Shown: piece by piece, positions 1 through 13,000 of the stretch
Position numbering within the stretch: position 1 is the first letter of the stretch
How the letters are laid out: each line of letters begins with the position of its first letter
Assembly (NCBI GenBank): GCA_030435675.1
Contig: CM059621.1
Coordinates: forward strand, 8,990,001-9,054,000
Direction of reading: 5' to 3'
Source of the DNA: Steinernema hermaphroditum
Lineage: Eukaryota; Nematoda; Chromadorea; Rhabditida; Steinernematidae
Length of the DNA: 64,000 nucleotides
The notes under the pieces: model-generated
Seen by the model: the letters and a program-made list of their open reading frames with translations, nothing else
What the model was told of the DNA's origin: nothing
Database searches by the model: none
Made by a program: the position numbers and the translations under genes

Positions 1-968
1 TTCGCGGTGACGTCGCCCTCCAAGAAGTCGCGGAGGGTCGCCCGGAAGACGTCCAAGCACTTGAACGCTTCGCGCTCCAGCGGAGGCAAAAGTCCGGAGG
101 GGCTGGACTCGGGAAGCGAAGACGACGGTGACGCGGATGTCGACGAAGACGATGATGGGCGTAGCATCGCCAGCAGGTGGGCGCGTTCCTGATACAGATC
201 CGAGTTCGGAGATTTAGGCAACTCGACGAGAAGCGCCGGAGGAAGGGACTTTTCGGACTTCTGCTCGGAAACTCGCGACAAACGCTCTCTTCTCGTCTTG
301 AAAGCAGATACGGCTCAAAGCAGTCCATCAGCAAATCTCCTCCGCCTCCAGCTGTTCGCCAATTCTCGAACCCACCGAATAGAAGCCGCGTGGGAAGCAG
401 TATCCTCAAGCACTCCAGAGCGTCAAGTCCGATTCTAAGCTGTGTACAGCATGACGAAACCCCAAGGGACAGGGACGAGGTATGCTGCCGTGAATCATGT
501 CCGGAGCCTCCTCCCAAATTCCAGTACATCCAGAAATGCGTTCAAGGCTCCTACAGCATATTCGGCGAAGTAGGCCACGGCGACAGCGGCAACTCCGTCC
601 TCCATAGCGCTCCACCAGCAGTCTCCACTACGAACATCTTCTACGAGAAGGTCGACGTTCCGCCGGCGGTGAAGGAAGAGCCCGAACCTGAAAGCGACAC
701 CTCAGCGAACTCGACGCTCTATCGGAAGCCCATCGAGGAACCGGCGATGACGTCGAAGCCATCGTTGATGCATCTTCCCAGTCTCCCGACCGTCGAAGAA
801 GTTTCGCTCGCGAACGGCGTCTCCACCGCGTCCGTAGGTGGTGAAGCTTCGAACTCAGTGAATGATCAACGCATTCTGATTCCAGGTTCATCGGACACTT
901 CGAGCAATGTGATCTCGCGAATCTCGAAATCGGACAGCCGCTCCCCTCTGATTCCGCCGGGTTCTTAG
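1..968 (+). CDS. 3' part of a serine-rich protein of unknown function
   Basis: The reading frame is open at the window edge, so the 5' end is missing. Exon 1-176 is joined to 218-968 by a 41-bp intron (CAG|GTGGGC to GATTTAG). The visible C-terminal part is about 309 residues. It starts with a basic stretch, has an acidic run (SGSEDDGDADVDEDDDG), and then a long Ser/Pro-rich tail without recognisable domain, coiled coil or membrane segment, so it is probably disordered. An AATAAA poly(A) signal lies at 1055-1060, which supports the stop at 966-968. I do not recognise the family. A further in-frame intron hidden in the long last exon cannot be excluded. Confidence 0.6.
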
Positions 969-1628
969 ACGTGCGTAGAAGTTACAATCTTCTCACCAAA
1001 GCTATCATTAACAAACGAATTTACGTGTACCTATCAGAACGAACAAATTGTGTAAATAAAGAATCAACGTCTCAAGGAAGTGTCGAATACCGCAGTCGGC
1101 GGTCGCCTGATATCGATTCGCTTGACCCGCGCCATCGAAAAGCATAGCGTGATCTCGACTCCTCTTGCTACTTGCACCCACAGTCACCGTCGCCTTTCAG
1201 ATTCGAGGAGGGTGGCCTTCGAATATTGTACTCTGATCTGTCTGTAGATTGCGTTGCCTTTAGTCTAAAGTCTGCATCGGGCGTCTTCTGCAGAGTTTCT
1301 CTGTGAGCGGCTTCACTTTTCGCGGGCAGTTCCGATGGAGCGGTCGTTAAGCTTTCTGAAATCTTATTTTGCTGAAATATTCCAACAGAAATGCGCGGGA
1401 TTTTGCTCCATTTCAGTTTCTCCTTCTCGCTGCTGCTGCTGTCGTTATTCCGTTTTAATTCGCCACTGACCTTTCTGCTTCAGGTGCTCTCCGAGGCGTT
1501 ATCGCGCCATTTGCATCGCCTCATTTGTTATCACCACGGCCAACGGCGGAGCTGAGTTTGTGAAGCGCACAGAGCATTTGCTCAGACGCGCCGGACCGAA
1601 ATACTTGGCGTTTGTTGGCTACGGAATC
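969..1628. other. intergenic: 3' UTR of upstream gene and leader of HACD gene
   Basis: It holds the poly(A) signal at 1055-1060 and then about 400 bp without coding signal. A strong pyrimidine-rich acceptor (TTTCTGCTTCAG) ends at 1483. No ATG occurs in any forward frame between 1484 and the HACD start at 1629, so 1483 looks like a trans-splice or 5'-UTR splice acceptor. Confidence 0.5.
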
Positions 1629-2419
1629 ATGAAGCCCTTCGAGCTCTATCTCTTCCTCTACAATGCCATCCAAGTCTTCGGGTCAGTTTCCATGTCCACC
1701 GTCCGTTTAGTCGGAAATATCTTTAGGTGGGGCCTCGTTATGGTGAAAACCTTCAACGGACTCATCCAGAATGAGTCGTTCGACAAACTTTACGAGAAGG
1801 TCGCCTTCGAGTTGCAGATCTTCCAGACCGCCGCCATTCTCGAGGTGCAGAGAAACATCTCTCAGGAGATCTGACTCCCCTTGTTCAGATCGTTCACGCT
1901 GTTGTCGGATTCGTTCGCTCGCCCGTCGGCACCACCGTCATGCAGGTGTACTCCCGCGTCTTCGTCGTTTGGGTTATTCTCTATTCCATCCCATCGTCTC
2001 GCGCCAGCATCGGAGTGCCTATGCTCCTTGTTGCCTGGTCGATCACTGAAGTCGTCAGGTACAGCTTCTACGCCCTTGGCTTAATCAAGTGCGTTCCATA
2101 TGCTCTCACATGGATGCGGTAAGAAGGTCCATTGACGAAAGAAATCAGGCAGTTCAATTTCAGCTACACTTTCTTCATTGTTCTCTACATCATGGGAGCC
2201 TCAGGTGAAGTGTTTACGATGTATGCCTCCCTGAATGAAGTCGCAGAGAAGAAGCATTTCACCGTCGAAATGCCTAATGTGGCCAACATGTCTTTCTCCT
2301 TCTACGGATTCCTCGCCGTTACGATGCTCACTTACATCCCCGGCTTCCCGCAAATGTACCTCTACATGTTCAGCCAGCGGGCTAAGGTGCTAGGGAACAA
2401 ATCAAAGAAACAGGCTTAA
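1629..2419 (+). CDS. very-long-chain 3-hydroxyacyl-CoA dehydratase (PTPLA/HACD family)
   Basis: Exons 1629-1681, 1727-1844, 1889-2118 and 2164-2419 (introns 44-45 bp) give 218 residues, the length of yeast Phs1. The enzyme dehydrates 3-hydroxyacyl-CoA in the ER membrane, the third step of very-long-chain fatty acid elongation. Family signatures include YLFLYNAIQVFGW at the N-terminus, TAAILEIVHAVVGFVRS, and SITEVVRYSFYAL. The catalytic Tyr and Glu sit in YIMGASGE with the expected seven-residue spacing; the proline that usually follows the Tyr is Ile here. Several hydrophobic segments fit the multi-pass fold. The start is the first ATG after a bare acceptor at 1483; the frame is open upstream to that acceptor but has no ATG. 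A poly(A) signal is at 2451-2456. The gene is convergent with beta-tubulin and the two stops are only 53 bp apart. C. elegans hpo-8 is a likely orthologue, not proven. Confidence 0.9.
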
Positions 2420-2472
2420 ATACATTAACAGTAAATGTTCAATTAACAGGAATAAATTCGCACAAAATGAGA

Positions 2473-4610
<2,138 letters not shown>

Positions 4611-6196
4611 ATGAGTTCGCAGAAGCAACCTACTGCACCGCAGTCGAAGACCGTGAAAGGACGAGGAAGTAATCACTATAATGCGACTGTGAAAGAGCCA
4701 ACCACTAAGGAGAAACCTCTCAAGGTTGGCGCTGTGGCACTGTTCCTTGATGATCTTTTCATTTCAGATTGTTCTCCGACGTTTACCTATGCACATGACA
4801 TGGGATGACCTGCAGATCCAACTTGCACCTATCCCTAAGTACATCTACCACCGTTTCTGTGCTGCTGACAAACGTCTTCGGCCGAATGCATTTGCAAGAG
4901 CGTATTTTGCTTTCCGCTCGCGGCAAGACGCTATCAAGTTTCGCGATCGTTTCAACGGTTACGTTTTTATGGACAAAAATGGTAGGCGTCTGAATTTCTG
5001 TGCGAGTTAGAAGCCCACAATTCCAGGTTATGAATCCACTGGAATCGTTGAGCTTGCTCCGAATTACAACATTCCTACGACTGATCGCTCAGAAGCTAAA
5101 GAGAACGATTACAAATCCGGAACCATGGAAAACGATCCGGAGTTCAAGATCTTCGCAGCGGAGTATAACAAGCCACAAGAGAAGAGAAAGGTTGACTTCG
5201 AGGCCATTATCAAGAAAGTGGATGAGAGGGAGCGCCAGATCAAAGGTAGCTCTGCGCTAGAAAGTAGTTTTCAATTGAAATCGTTACTTTCAGATGGCGA
5301 AATAAAGGAAACTCCTTTGACCGACTTCATCATTCAACGGACTGTGGACAGAATTCGTCGGATTGCGGTTTGAAAACATATCAGTACGGTACAGTCAACT
5401 TATACCCTCTCTTCTTCTAGGAAAAGAAACGCGTTCGCGATGAAAAGTTTGGCAGTAGTCGGGGAAAAGCCCGTGGCTGGTTCGCGGAAACTAAGAAGGC
5501 GCCTGTTTCGACACCAACTCCTGAAAAGGAGAAAAAGCCAGGTGCGTGAGCTCATAAATCGGTCTGCTCACATGTATCATCTTCAGCCTATCCGAAAGCT
5601 GAGAAGAAAGCGAAACACGTGGACAAGGAGAAGCCTCCGCGCGCGGAGCCTAATCCCAACGGCAACCGAAGGGAAAGGCGAGCTGCAGCCGCCTTAGAGC
5701 GGCGTCAAGCGAAAGGTGCAGCACCGGCTAATGCGAAGGTCGAGATCCTGAAGAAACCCCAACCTGCTGCAAGCCCGGCAATTCGGGAGACCACTGAAAA
5801 GGCTGCAAGCAGCAAGGAAAAGACTATCGTGATTCCTTGTGGGAAGGGTGGCAAGGATCAGCCACGCCGTACGCTTGTATTCAAGTCCACTAAACGTGAC
5901 AACGCCACTTCAACACCCGCACAAGCTGCCAATAGCTCGTCTGCTTCAACGCCAAGCTCATCTGTTTCGACCATCGGTCGCTCAAGTGCGACGACCACTG
6001 GTGGGAGCACCTCGTCGTCATCTGCTGTAGAAGGTCCCAAGCGCGATCGCCCAGCTCCCAGTGGACGACCCATTCGAAACAAGGTACATTCGTATAATCT
6101 GTTGTTGCTCTAGGCCTTTTTTTATAGGATCGACCCGAAAGAGCACTGTATCAGCCCGGACAGAGGCGTCGCGGTGAAGCAGCACCAGCACCGTAA
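4611..6196 (+). CDS. smg-4: nonsense-mediated decay factor UPF3 / SMG-4
   Basis: Seven exons: 4611-4724, 4768-4981, 5027-5245, 5294-5367, 5421-5541, 5587-6083 and 6128-6196; introns 43-53 bp; 435 residues. UPF3 bridges UPF2 to the exon-junction complex and triggers decay of mRNAs with premature stops. The N-terminal RNP-like domain starts at LKIVLRRLP (about residue 37) and includes FARAYFAFRSRQDAIKFRDRF and a GYESTGIVELAPNY segment. The middle is Lys/Glu-rich with ERRAAAALERRQAK. The last two exons encode RPIRNKDRPERALYQPGQRR, the conserved exon-junction-binding motif. The final splice falls inside that motif and restores it exactly. A bare acceptor (GCTTTTCAG) precedes the start by about 33 bases. 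Confidence 0.93.
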
Positions 6197-7325
6197 ATGG
6201 TGCAATCACATGACTAAAGTGCAGGTATTCTATAAACGTGTGTCTGCGATGTGAGTGGTGGTAAATGTTTAGATGTTGTATGCGTTCTAGCGACCCGTGG
6301 GTTCAGGAGTACAGCATTCTCAATTGGGAAATCAGCGACCAAACGGAAATGAGGTGGTTGACTTCGGCGGATTCGAGTTTTTTTTGTTGCGTCCGTAATC
6401 GCATAGTGTTATAAATTTTTATGTGATGTGTTCGTTTTGCCGGGGACGCCTTCGGGGTTGAGTTATTGCTCGTGTGCGGTTTCTCACTGCTTGTTGGGCC
6501 CTTGTTTGACGTTTTACCGTCGAGACTCGTCTTGCCGATGGCAGCGAATTTGCGGTCTAGCCATGGTGACGAGCTCTCTCGGAAAGCGAATTCCCTAGAA
6601 GTGACTAGCTTCTGGCAAGTTTAATAAGTCTCTAGACACATTTCGTGAGTTTAGAGTCTAGACATTTCCAGAAGATTCCTTCGGAATGAAGTTTTGGGGA
6701 TCATGTTCTTCCGCGTGGGAGATTGTCGCGACCCGGGAGTTTTCGCTGCGTCCCAGGGTTTGAATTGAAATATGTCCCGCAACGCTTATCTCAGGTTGTG
6801 TGGAAATTTCAAATCCGTGACAATTTCGGAACGCACTCTCGCTCAAACGTGATCGTATTATATATTTTTTTTCACACCTTTTCGTTCTTTTTGTGTTTTT
6901 CACTTTTAGGTTTTCGCGCGTTTGTTGCTGACGGAAAGGCCGAGTTCTCTCGATTGCTTTGGGCGCTCGCGTGAAACGCGGGGTGCCAAGATCTATTTCG
7001 GATCTGGCCTGAAGCTGCGTGGGGACTCTTTATGTGAGCTCTGCTTCTTGAACTGGGAACGTCGTCCTCGGTTTTTGCTGGTGTTACGAGGATGCAGTGT
7101 ATCCGTTGGCACAATTTGAATTGTGGCGCGAAATATTGATCGCGCAGAGGTGTGCGAGGCGGCGATGGCAACGGCGCGATGCGATGCGATGGGGACGTGA
7201 AGCGCGAATCAGTTGCGCGCGCGCTGCCATTCTAGTCACATTGGCATCGCTCCTCTTGGCGTTGTTGTTCGTGATCGCATTCTGCTGAGAACCGAACTCA
7301 CTCGCACACCTTTCCAGAGTTAACT
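6197..7325. other. intergenic region between smg-4 and smo-1
   Basis: About 1.1 kb without a convincing coding exon. The last acceptor (CCTTTCCAG, about 10 bases before the smo-1 ATG) implies that part of this stretch is a 5'-UTR intron or a trans-splice outron of smo-1. The open frames here overlap on both strands and show no family resemblance. Confidence 0.45.
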
Positions 7326-7643
7326 ATGAGCGATAACGGCCAAGCCGAGAACGCCCCTGACGCTGCTGGCGATGCCGCCGCTGCTCCTGCCGGAAATGCG
7401 GAGTACATCAAACTGAAGGTTGTGGGTCAAGATGCCAATGAAGTCCACTTCCGTGTCAAGTACGGAACGAGCATGGGCAAATTGAAGAAGTCGTACGCCG
7501 ACCGCACCGGAGTGAACGTGGCCTCCTTGCGCTTCCTGTTCGATGGTCGCAGAATCAACGATGAAGACACTCCGAAGACGTTGGATATGGAAGAGGACGA
7601 CGTCATCGAGGTTTATCAGGAACAAGTCGGAGGTCTTTTCTGA
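7326..7643 (+). CDS. smo-1: SUMO, small ubiquitin-like modifier
   Basis: A single-exon gene of 105 residues. SUMO is conjugated to lysines of target proteins by the UBA2/AOS1-UBC9 pathway. The Ala-rich N-terminal tail (residues 1-25) precedes the ubiquitin fold, with [19 protein letters not shown] as strands 1-2 and [36 protein letters not shown] as the C-terminal half. The precursor ends in Gly102-Gly103-Leu-Phe, so a ULP/SENP protease must remove the last two residues. The start ATG follows a CCTTTCCAG acceptor. No intron interrupts the coding region. Confidence 0.97.
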   Translation: MSDNGQAENAPDAAGDAAAAPAGNAEYIKLKVVGQDANEVHFRVKYGTSMGKLKKSYADRTGVNVASLRFLFDGRRINDEDTPKTLDMEEDDVIEVYQEQVGGLF

Positions 7644-8394
7644 ACGACGTACCTTTGTTGTTGTGTGTCTTTTTTGTCATATAAATTTTTTTGTACCTTC
7701 TGTTTTGTAGGCTTAGGAAGCGATGGGGGCGGTGGTGGATGGTTGGGTTGACTGTGTGCGTTGCCAGGACAACGCGCGTTCGTGGTGCCGCGTGTTGGTT
7801 TCGCTCCTTGGGAGTTGGTCGCTCTGCTGATCGTCGTCGATGTTCGTTCTCGTCGAGTGGAATCCAAGGGAAGAAGTGGAAAAATAATTTCATAACTGAT
7901 TAGGGATGAGCGAAACTACAGAAACCGATCTCGACCTCGAGTCCCGAAAATCTTTGGGAAAGATCGAAAAATTTGGGTCCCACTTGGGAAAGATGGCAAG
8001 TTTCCCACCTGCTACTGTATCATTTATGTCGCCACCGGGCTGCGAACAACGCTAGATCGTCATTCAAAACAGCGCGGAGCAGCGTAAATAACACCGAGTA
8101 GCGAGGCCAGGCAAATCGCTGCGTAACCTCAAGTAGCAGTTTGACTGGTTTTTGGCTTTTCCGTGCCTCGAGCCTCTTCAATCCTTTGTCTATCTAATCA
8201 TCAGCAAGTTTCTTACATCAAATGCTGTCGCGTTCAAAGGAGTGACGCTTTTCAGAGCTCACGCTTTTGATCAGACTCTGGTTAAAAATGTTCGTCTAAC
8301 TCGTCTAATGCTCGTAGAAACAGGACTTCGGTTGTCGCAACAGTACGGCCAATATTAGAAAAGATCATTGAAACATTAAAAGGGTACAGGGTAT
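7644..8394. other. smo-1 3' flank, no gene seen
   Basis: It contains the likely smo-1 3' UTR (an ATAAA-type signal near 7680). From about 7900 it holds purine-rich unique sequence that leads into the tandem array at 8395. If the 8395 array is the right end of a foldback transposon, part of this stretch may be its interior; a matching left end was not found. Confidence 0.3.
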
Positions 8395-8512
8395 CCGGGT
8401 CTTTTTCTCCCAGGGTCTTTTTCTCCCGGGTCTTTTTCTCCCAGGGTCTTTTTCTCCCAGGTTTTTTTTTATCCCGGGTCTTTTTCTCCCAGGGTCTTTT
8501 TCTCACATAATC
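8395..8512. repeat. tandem array of GGGTCTTTTTCTCCC units, isolated foldback-type transposon end
   Basis: About seven 15-16 bp units of CCCGGGTCTTTTTCT / CCAGGGTCTTTTTCT run in tandem and finish with CTCACATAATC. One unit is degenerate (poly-T). The same unit in inverted orientation forms the left end of the MULE element at 61786, and the same ending CTCACATAATC closes that element at 63672. No inverted partner was found within a few hundred bases upstream, so this is a solo end or a heavily decayed copy. Confidence 0.75.
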
Positions 8513-9825
8513 TTCCCGTACCCCCGGAGACAGTAGAGAAGAACAAAGTTAACGAAATAGAGTTGTAAGTGGTCAAAACATTCACACAAAAACTTCACAG
8601 GAAAAGTAAGTCTGAAAGAAGCGAACGTCCCTCAAATGAGCGCTCTTCTTGGTCCGAAAACATCCTGCAGAAGCACAGCGTTGTGGAGCCTTTGAAATGC
8701 GCCACTGGAAGAACAGTTCCTCGACCAGTCACTAATCTCACTCTTTTTGGCCCTCCGGAGATGTCATTTGAAAGAAATGGCGTATTTGAGAAGAAGTCTT
8801 CGCTCGAACAAAAGCACTTTTGAGGTCGAGAACAAAGAGTGTCCGAAGAATGCCGCCCACGTCATAAACGCTACTTGGACGCCAAGGACCCTACGCTCTG
8901 AGTGCCGTCCATCTCCTTGCACCAAGGGGTCAACAGTACCTGCAGAATCTCCCCCTCTCTGTGTCCAGAAAGTGGCTCTTCTATGTTCCACTTAGAGGGA
9001 GCTTCCGAGCAATTGGCCCTGCCCGGTCGTTCCGTGAGATTAGGGGTTTGATAGCATTATTATAGTCTTTACGACATGTGTGCCTGCGCCCCATTAAAAT
9101 TTTTGAGGAAAACTGAATTGAGAGTCCATTTTATGGCAGTTGGGAAATGATCCAGAAGAAAATCGCGGAGTTCCTTCTCTTTTTGCCACCGAAACCTTTA
9201 GATAATCTTCTCGTGGGAATGTGATTTGAGATAATAACACCCGCTAGAAGCGGATCTTCAGAACTCTTTCTGCACGGATCCTTCCTCTCATCACTCTATG
9301 GCGACACAACCGTAGAGCATGCCCGTGGAAGTCGCCTCCAGGAAGTGGAAACCTTGTTTGTCCCTCGAAGTCGTTTCCTCGCGTTTCGCGTCAAATCACA
9401 TAATGCGTTTGTCACCACACTCTAGATGCTTGTTTTGAGTGCATATCTCCGGCCGGTGCCAACACCGGCGGAAATATTTGTTTCCGTGCATCATGGGTTC
9501 CCCACTGACAAAATATTTTGGACCAAGCCGGCTTTCGACGAATTGGAGTGCACTCCTCCGAAGGAAATGATGTAAATTCTGTTTTCTCCGTCGCTAATCC
9601 GAATGCACTTAGATTACACACCGAAATGTCTTCCTCATTAACATTCGAATTAATGTTGAAAAGATCGTTTTGTTTTGATTTAGGATCTTCTCGGAATCTC
9701 CACGTTAGCCTCTTGATCTCGAATGCATTCTTTAAAAACATTCTACATGCACGGTCCACATGGAGACTCACGGAAAGCCGAAAGTTTCTGCGAAATATAA
9801 AAGAAAAGAAAGCTGAGCTTGATCA
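8513..9825. other. non-coding stretch between repeat array and mariner fossil
   Basis: No convincing exon. Two purine-rich open frames near 8569-8823 and 8747-8995 run alongside each other without splice signals and resemble no family I know. They could be decayed upstream parts of the mariner fossil that begins at 9826. Confidence 0.3.
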
Positions 9826-10040
9826 AAAAAAGCCCCGACCTGAACCCGCTGGACTATGTCATCTACGGATTCTTGGAGAGTGAAGTCTCACGAATCACAA
9901 AAAGGCACACTAGTTTGGACAGTCTGAAGCGATCTCTAGAGTGACTTAGGGCCGGAATTAGCCATGAAGTGCCCGTGGCCACGACGAAGAATTTTCAGAA
10001 ACGTTTGGAGCCTTTTCTTCCGCTGAAAGTGGTGTTTTCG
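9826..10040 (+). pseudogene. C-terminal fossil of a mariner/Tc1-type transposase
   Basis: The translation contains KKSPDLNPLDYVIYGFLE, the (S)PDLNPLD(Y/F) signature next to the last catalytic acidic residue of IS630/Tc1/mariner transposases. It is followed by a family-like VSRITKRHTSLDSLKRSLE stretch. A stop follows at once, and the remaining homology (for example a KNFQKRLEPFLP-like segment) continues past it. The element is dead. No clear inverted terminal repeat was found on either side. Confidence 0.7.
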
Positions 10041-13000
10041 AACAGTCCTTGTAGATAATAAAAGTGTCTGTTGTCTACAAGAACTGTCTGCACAACAATC
10101 AATGGAACCGTCTAGAAGTCTACGGTCTAGAATCGCGAACAGACTTTGCAGACGGGGACTTCTTGTGGATGTGCCATCTGCGGGTCGGTCGTTTTCTGAA
10201 ATTGGCAGTGGACAGCCACCACTTCAAAGCATTCGTAGCAGCTTGATTTTAAATGTCGATCTCTCTTTCAGTTTATTGATGTTCTAAGTTGGTACCTAAA
10301 ATCAAAGAAGGTTTCATAAGTTGAGCTATCATCGATTTTTGCGAAAGAAGCGACTCCTCGGGGCGAAACATCGGCTTAGGAGTTCACTCTGGCTAGAAGT
10401 AGAACATTTGACCCTTATCCAAATTGTGCCATTGGCGAATTCTGAGGATCGAATTTACCACAGAGAAGTAGGCTTTCTAGGAACATCCCCGAGTGGGACT
10501 AGTTCGTCTTTCCAAGGACAATTGGATTCTCGATACAAAGCCCTTTGTCGGGCTTGTTTACCCTCCTCCAAGTTGTTCATCGACAAAGAAACGGCGAGGA
10601 GATAACTATGCGAAAAAGCTGGGAGACACACTTCGAAAGTACCGTATCCGGTGAAACACTGATCCAGGGGAATGTGTCTTTTAAAAGCCAAATTTGGCTA
10701 CTTTTCCCGCTAAACGAGCACCCTTTCCTCGATTCGAATCAAAGTCCAAAGGAGCAGTCCTAGCAGAACTTCCCCAAACAACATTATAGTCATCTTTGTT
10801 TCATCCGCCAAAACAAGAACGTCCTCATTAGGGCTGTCTCCTGACGCGTCCGGGTGGAATCGCTGCCATCCAACCCTCCTAATGAGACTCTCCCGGGATT
10901 CGCTCCCTATAACCGCTCCGAACGGTTCTCCCTCTAGGTTGGCGCCTTCCTCTGATCCTCCTGATCTTCTTCGCACTCCTCAGTGGGAAACGTCTCTCCG
11001 AAGTGAATATTAATGAAAAATTCAGTCGCGCGGCAGATTAACGCCGACGTGTTTCCCTCCGAAGTGTCCTCTCGTCCCATTAGGAGTGCACCGGGAGTCT
11101 CTTGGTCGACGCGCTACCGTAGGAGTCTCCCATGAGTCACTTCGCGCGCCTCCGACTTCTAATTTGCTTCCTTATCGGCTCGCGCCGCGCTCCCTTCCCA
11201 CTTATCGCCCAACTGAATCAAAAAATATCCGCGATGAAAAACAAAAACAGCCCTAAAAGCTTGTTTTCGCGCTGTTTTGTCTCTCAACATCGGATGACTT
11301 CGATGACTGTTCTCGGGCGGAAATCGCGAAAGTAGCCCTAAGGCGGAGGGCCGGGCATCTGGAGGCGCTTCTCTTCATGGAGCCTCGCCTTCTCATAATC
11401 GTATCTTCCCGAGTATATGGTATATACTTGCATCATTTATTCTGGGAAACTCGATTTTCCGCCACTTGAGTTCATGTCTTCCGGGTTCTGGCCGCTTTTC
11501 TTTTCTCATAGGAGAGGAGCGTGGGCACTGCGATGGGAACTCTACATAATTCATACGACTCCTCGTTGCACAACATGTCGGGAGATTCGAGGATGTTGAG
11601 TCTGGTGGCATTCGTCGACCTGAGCTTCTCGGAATTTTTCCTTCTTTGTTTTGTCGTGTGCCTTCGGAGGCAAAACATCGGGGACTAATTAGGCGGTCGG
11701 AGGACGAAAATTCCATTAAACTCTAATTTACAGTTTTCCTCGGGGACGCCGAGGAGAGCTCGTTTCTTTTGTTTTGCTAATTTGGACTGATCAGAGTGGT
11801 CGTCTTATCGGCCAATCTCTCCGAATAAGTCCATTCTGGGCACTTCTCGTGTTCCTCTTAATTGCTTCCCCTCGTCACGTGGTCAGTCGAGTCTGAGATG
11901 AGGCCGCTATCCTATTCTGGCGACCCAAACCGCCCTTCATCTCTAATGCCTGATCCCCTCCGGGGTCCCAAACCCGGATTCCGGTGTCCCCGCCCCACGG
12001 CGATGTTTTGGCGCGGAGTCGAACTCACTTTTCTTTTGTTCCACAACTCTCCTCGCGGCGCCGAAAGTGTCAGATTCGGTGAAGCGCTCGCGTCTCTTCG
12101 ATTCCTCCAACCGGGGCCCTTCCGGAGGCACTCGGCCTCCGGCTTTCCCTCCCTTGGCTGCAGAAGCAGCGTTTCTCGAAGTACCTCGCACTCAAAGGAG
12201 AAAGTGGAGATGAGTGGTCGCCAGCCCTAATCTTCTTTTTTCAACTAACGAAACAAATTGGGTCGGCGGCGACCAGTGTTCAAGGCTCCGAACTTGGTCC
12301 AGAGTGGCTCTGTTCCCAGCGGTCTTGTTTCTAGAAAACACACTTCTTCCAAAACACATTCAGGCCGATGCATCTGCACGGCCTAGGCAAAAGAAGGTCC
12401 CTGGAGGCAGAAAAAGAGGCTCCTCTTCGGTGTAGTCGTGCTCTCGGCTCGAATTCGTCCAATTCAATATTTAAAAAACAATTGCGACAGAATTTCACGA
12501 GTCGCTTACTTTTTGGACCTTCTTCATTCCCCATTCCGATCTGTGGTCGCCATAGAAATATTGCACCTTCCACGTTGGTTAGGCTGTGCAGAAGGCACTC
12601 AAACCGGGTGCTTCCTTATCCGATTCTTCCGAGTGTTGGCTCGGCCAGTCCTCCAAAGCCGCTACTTCCGCCTTCCTCCAGCGGCACATTACCAGAGACA
12701 CACCTAGGCGCGACGATTATCCGCTCCACTTGGTGGCCCGTGTTATCGTGGGCGCTGATCTTCCGCCTCGCGTCGCCTCGCATCGTGTAAACACTCCGCT
12801 TTCCAGGCGCTCCTCCGATTTGGACCGACTTCGCCGCTGTCTTCCTCGAATCGTCGCCATGGATTGGAGCCCCGAGAAGATCGGCCAGATGCCGAGGTGA
12901 GTCCTTCGATTGCGCCGGCAACCCTCCTGGTTGAGCACTCTAGGGTTAAGTCCACACTGGGACTCCCCGGGGCTGTTTTGGAGAGGCGCCGGATGAATCA

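Noticed and set aside
1391..1560. Signal-peptide-like frame MRGILLHFSFSFSLLLL before the HACD gene
   Set aside because: It ends in a stop before the HACD frame and crosses a strong acceptor at 1483; the HACD protein has the expected length from 1629.
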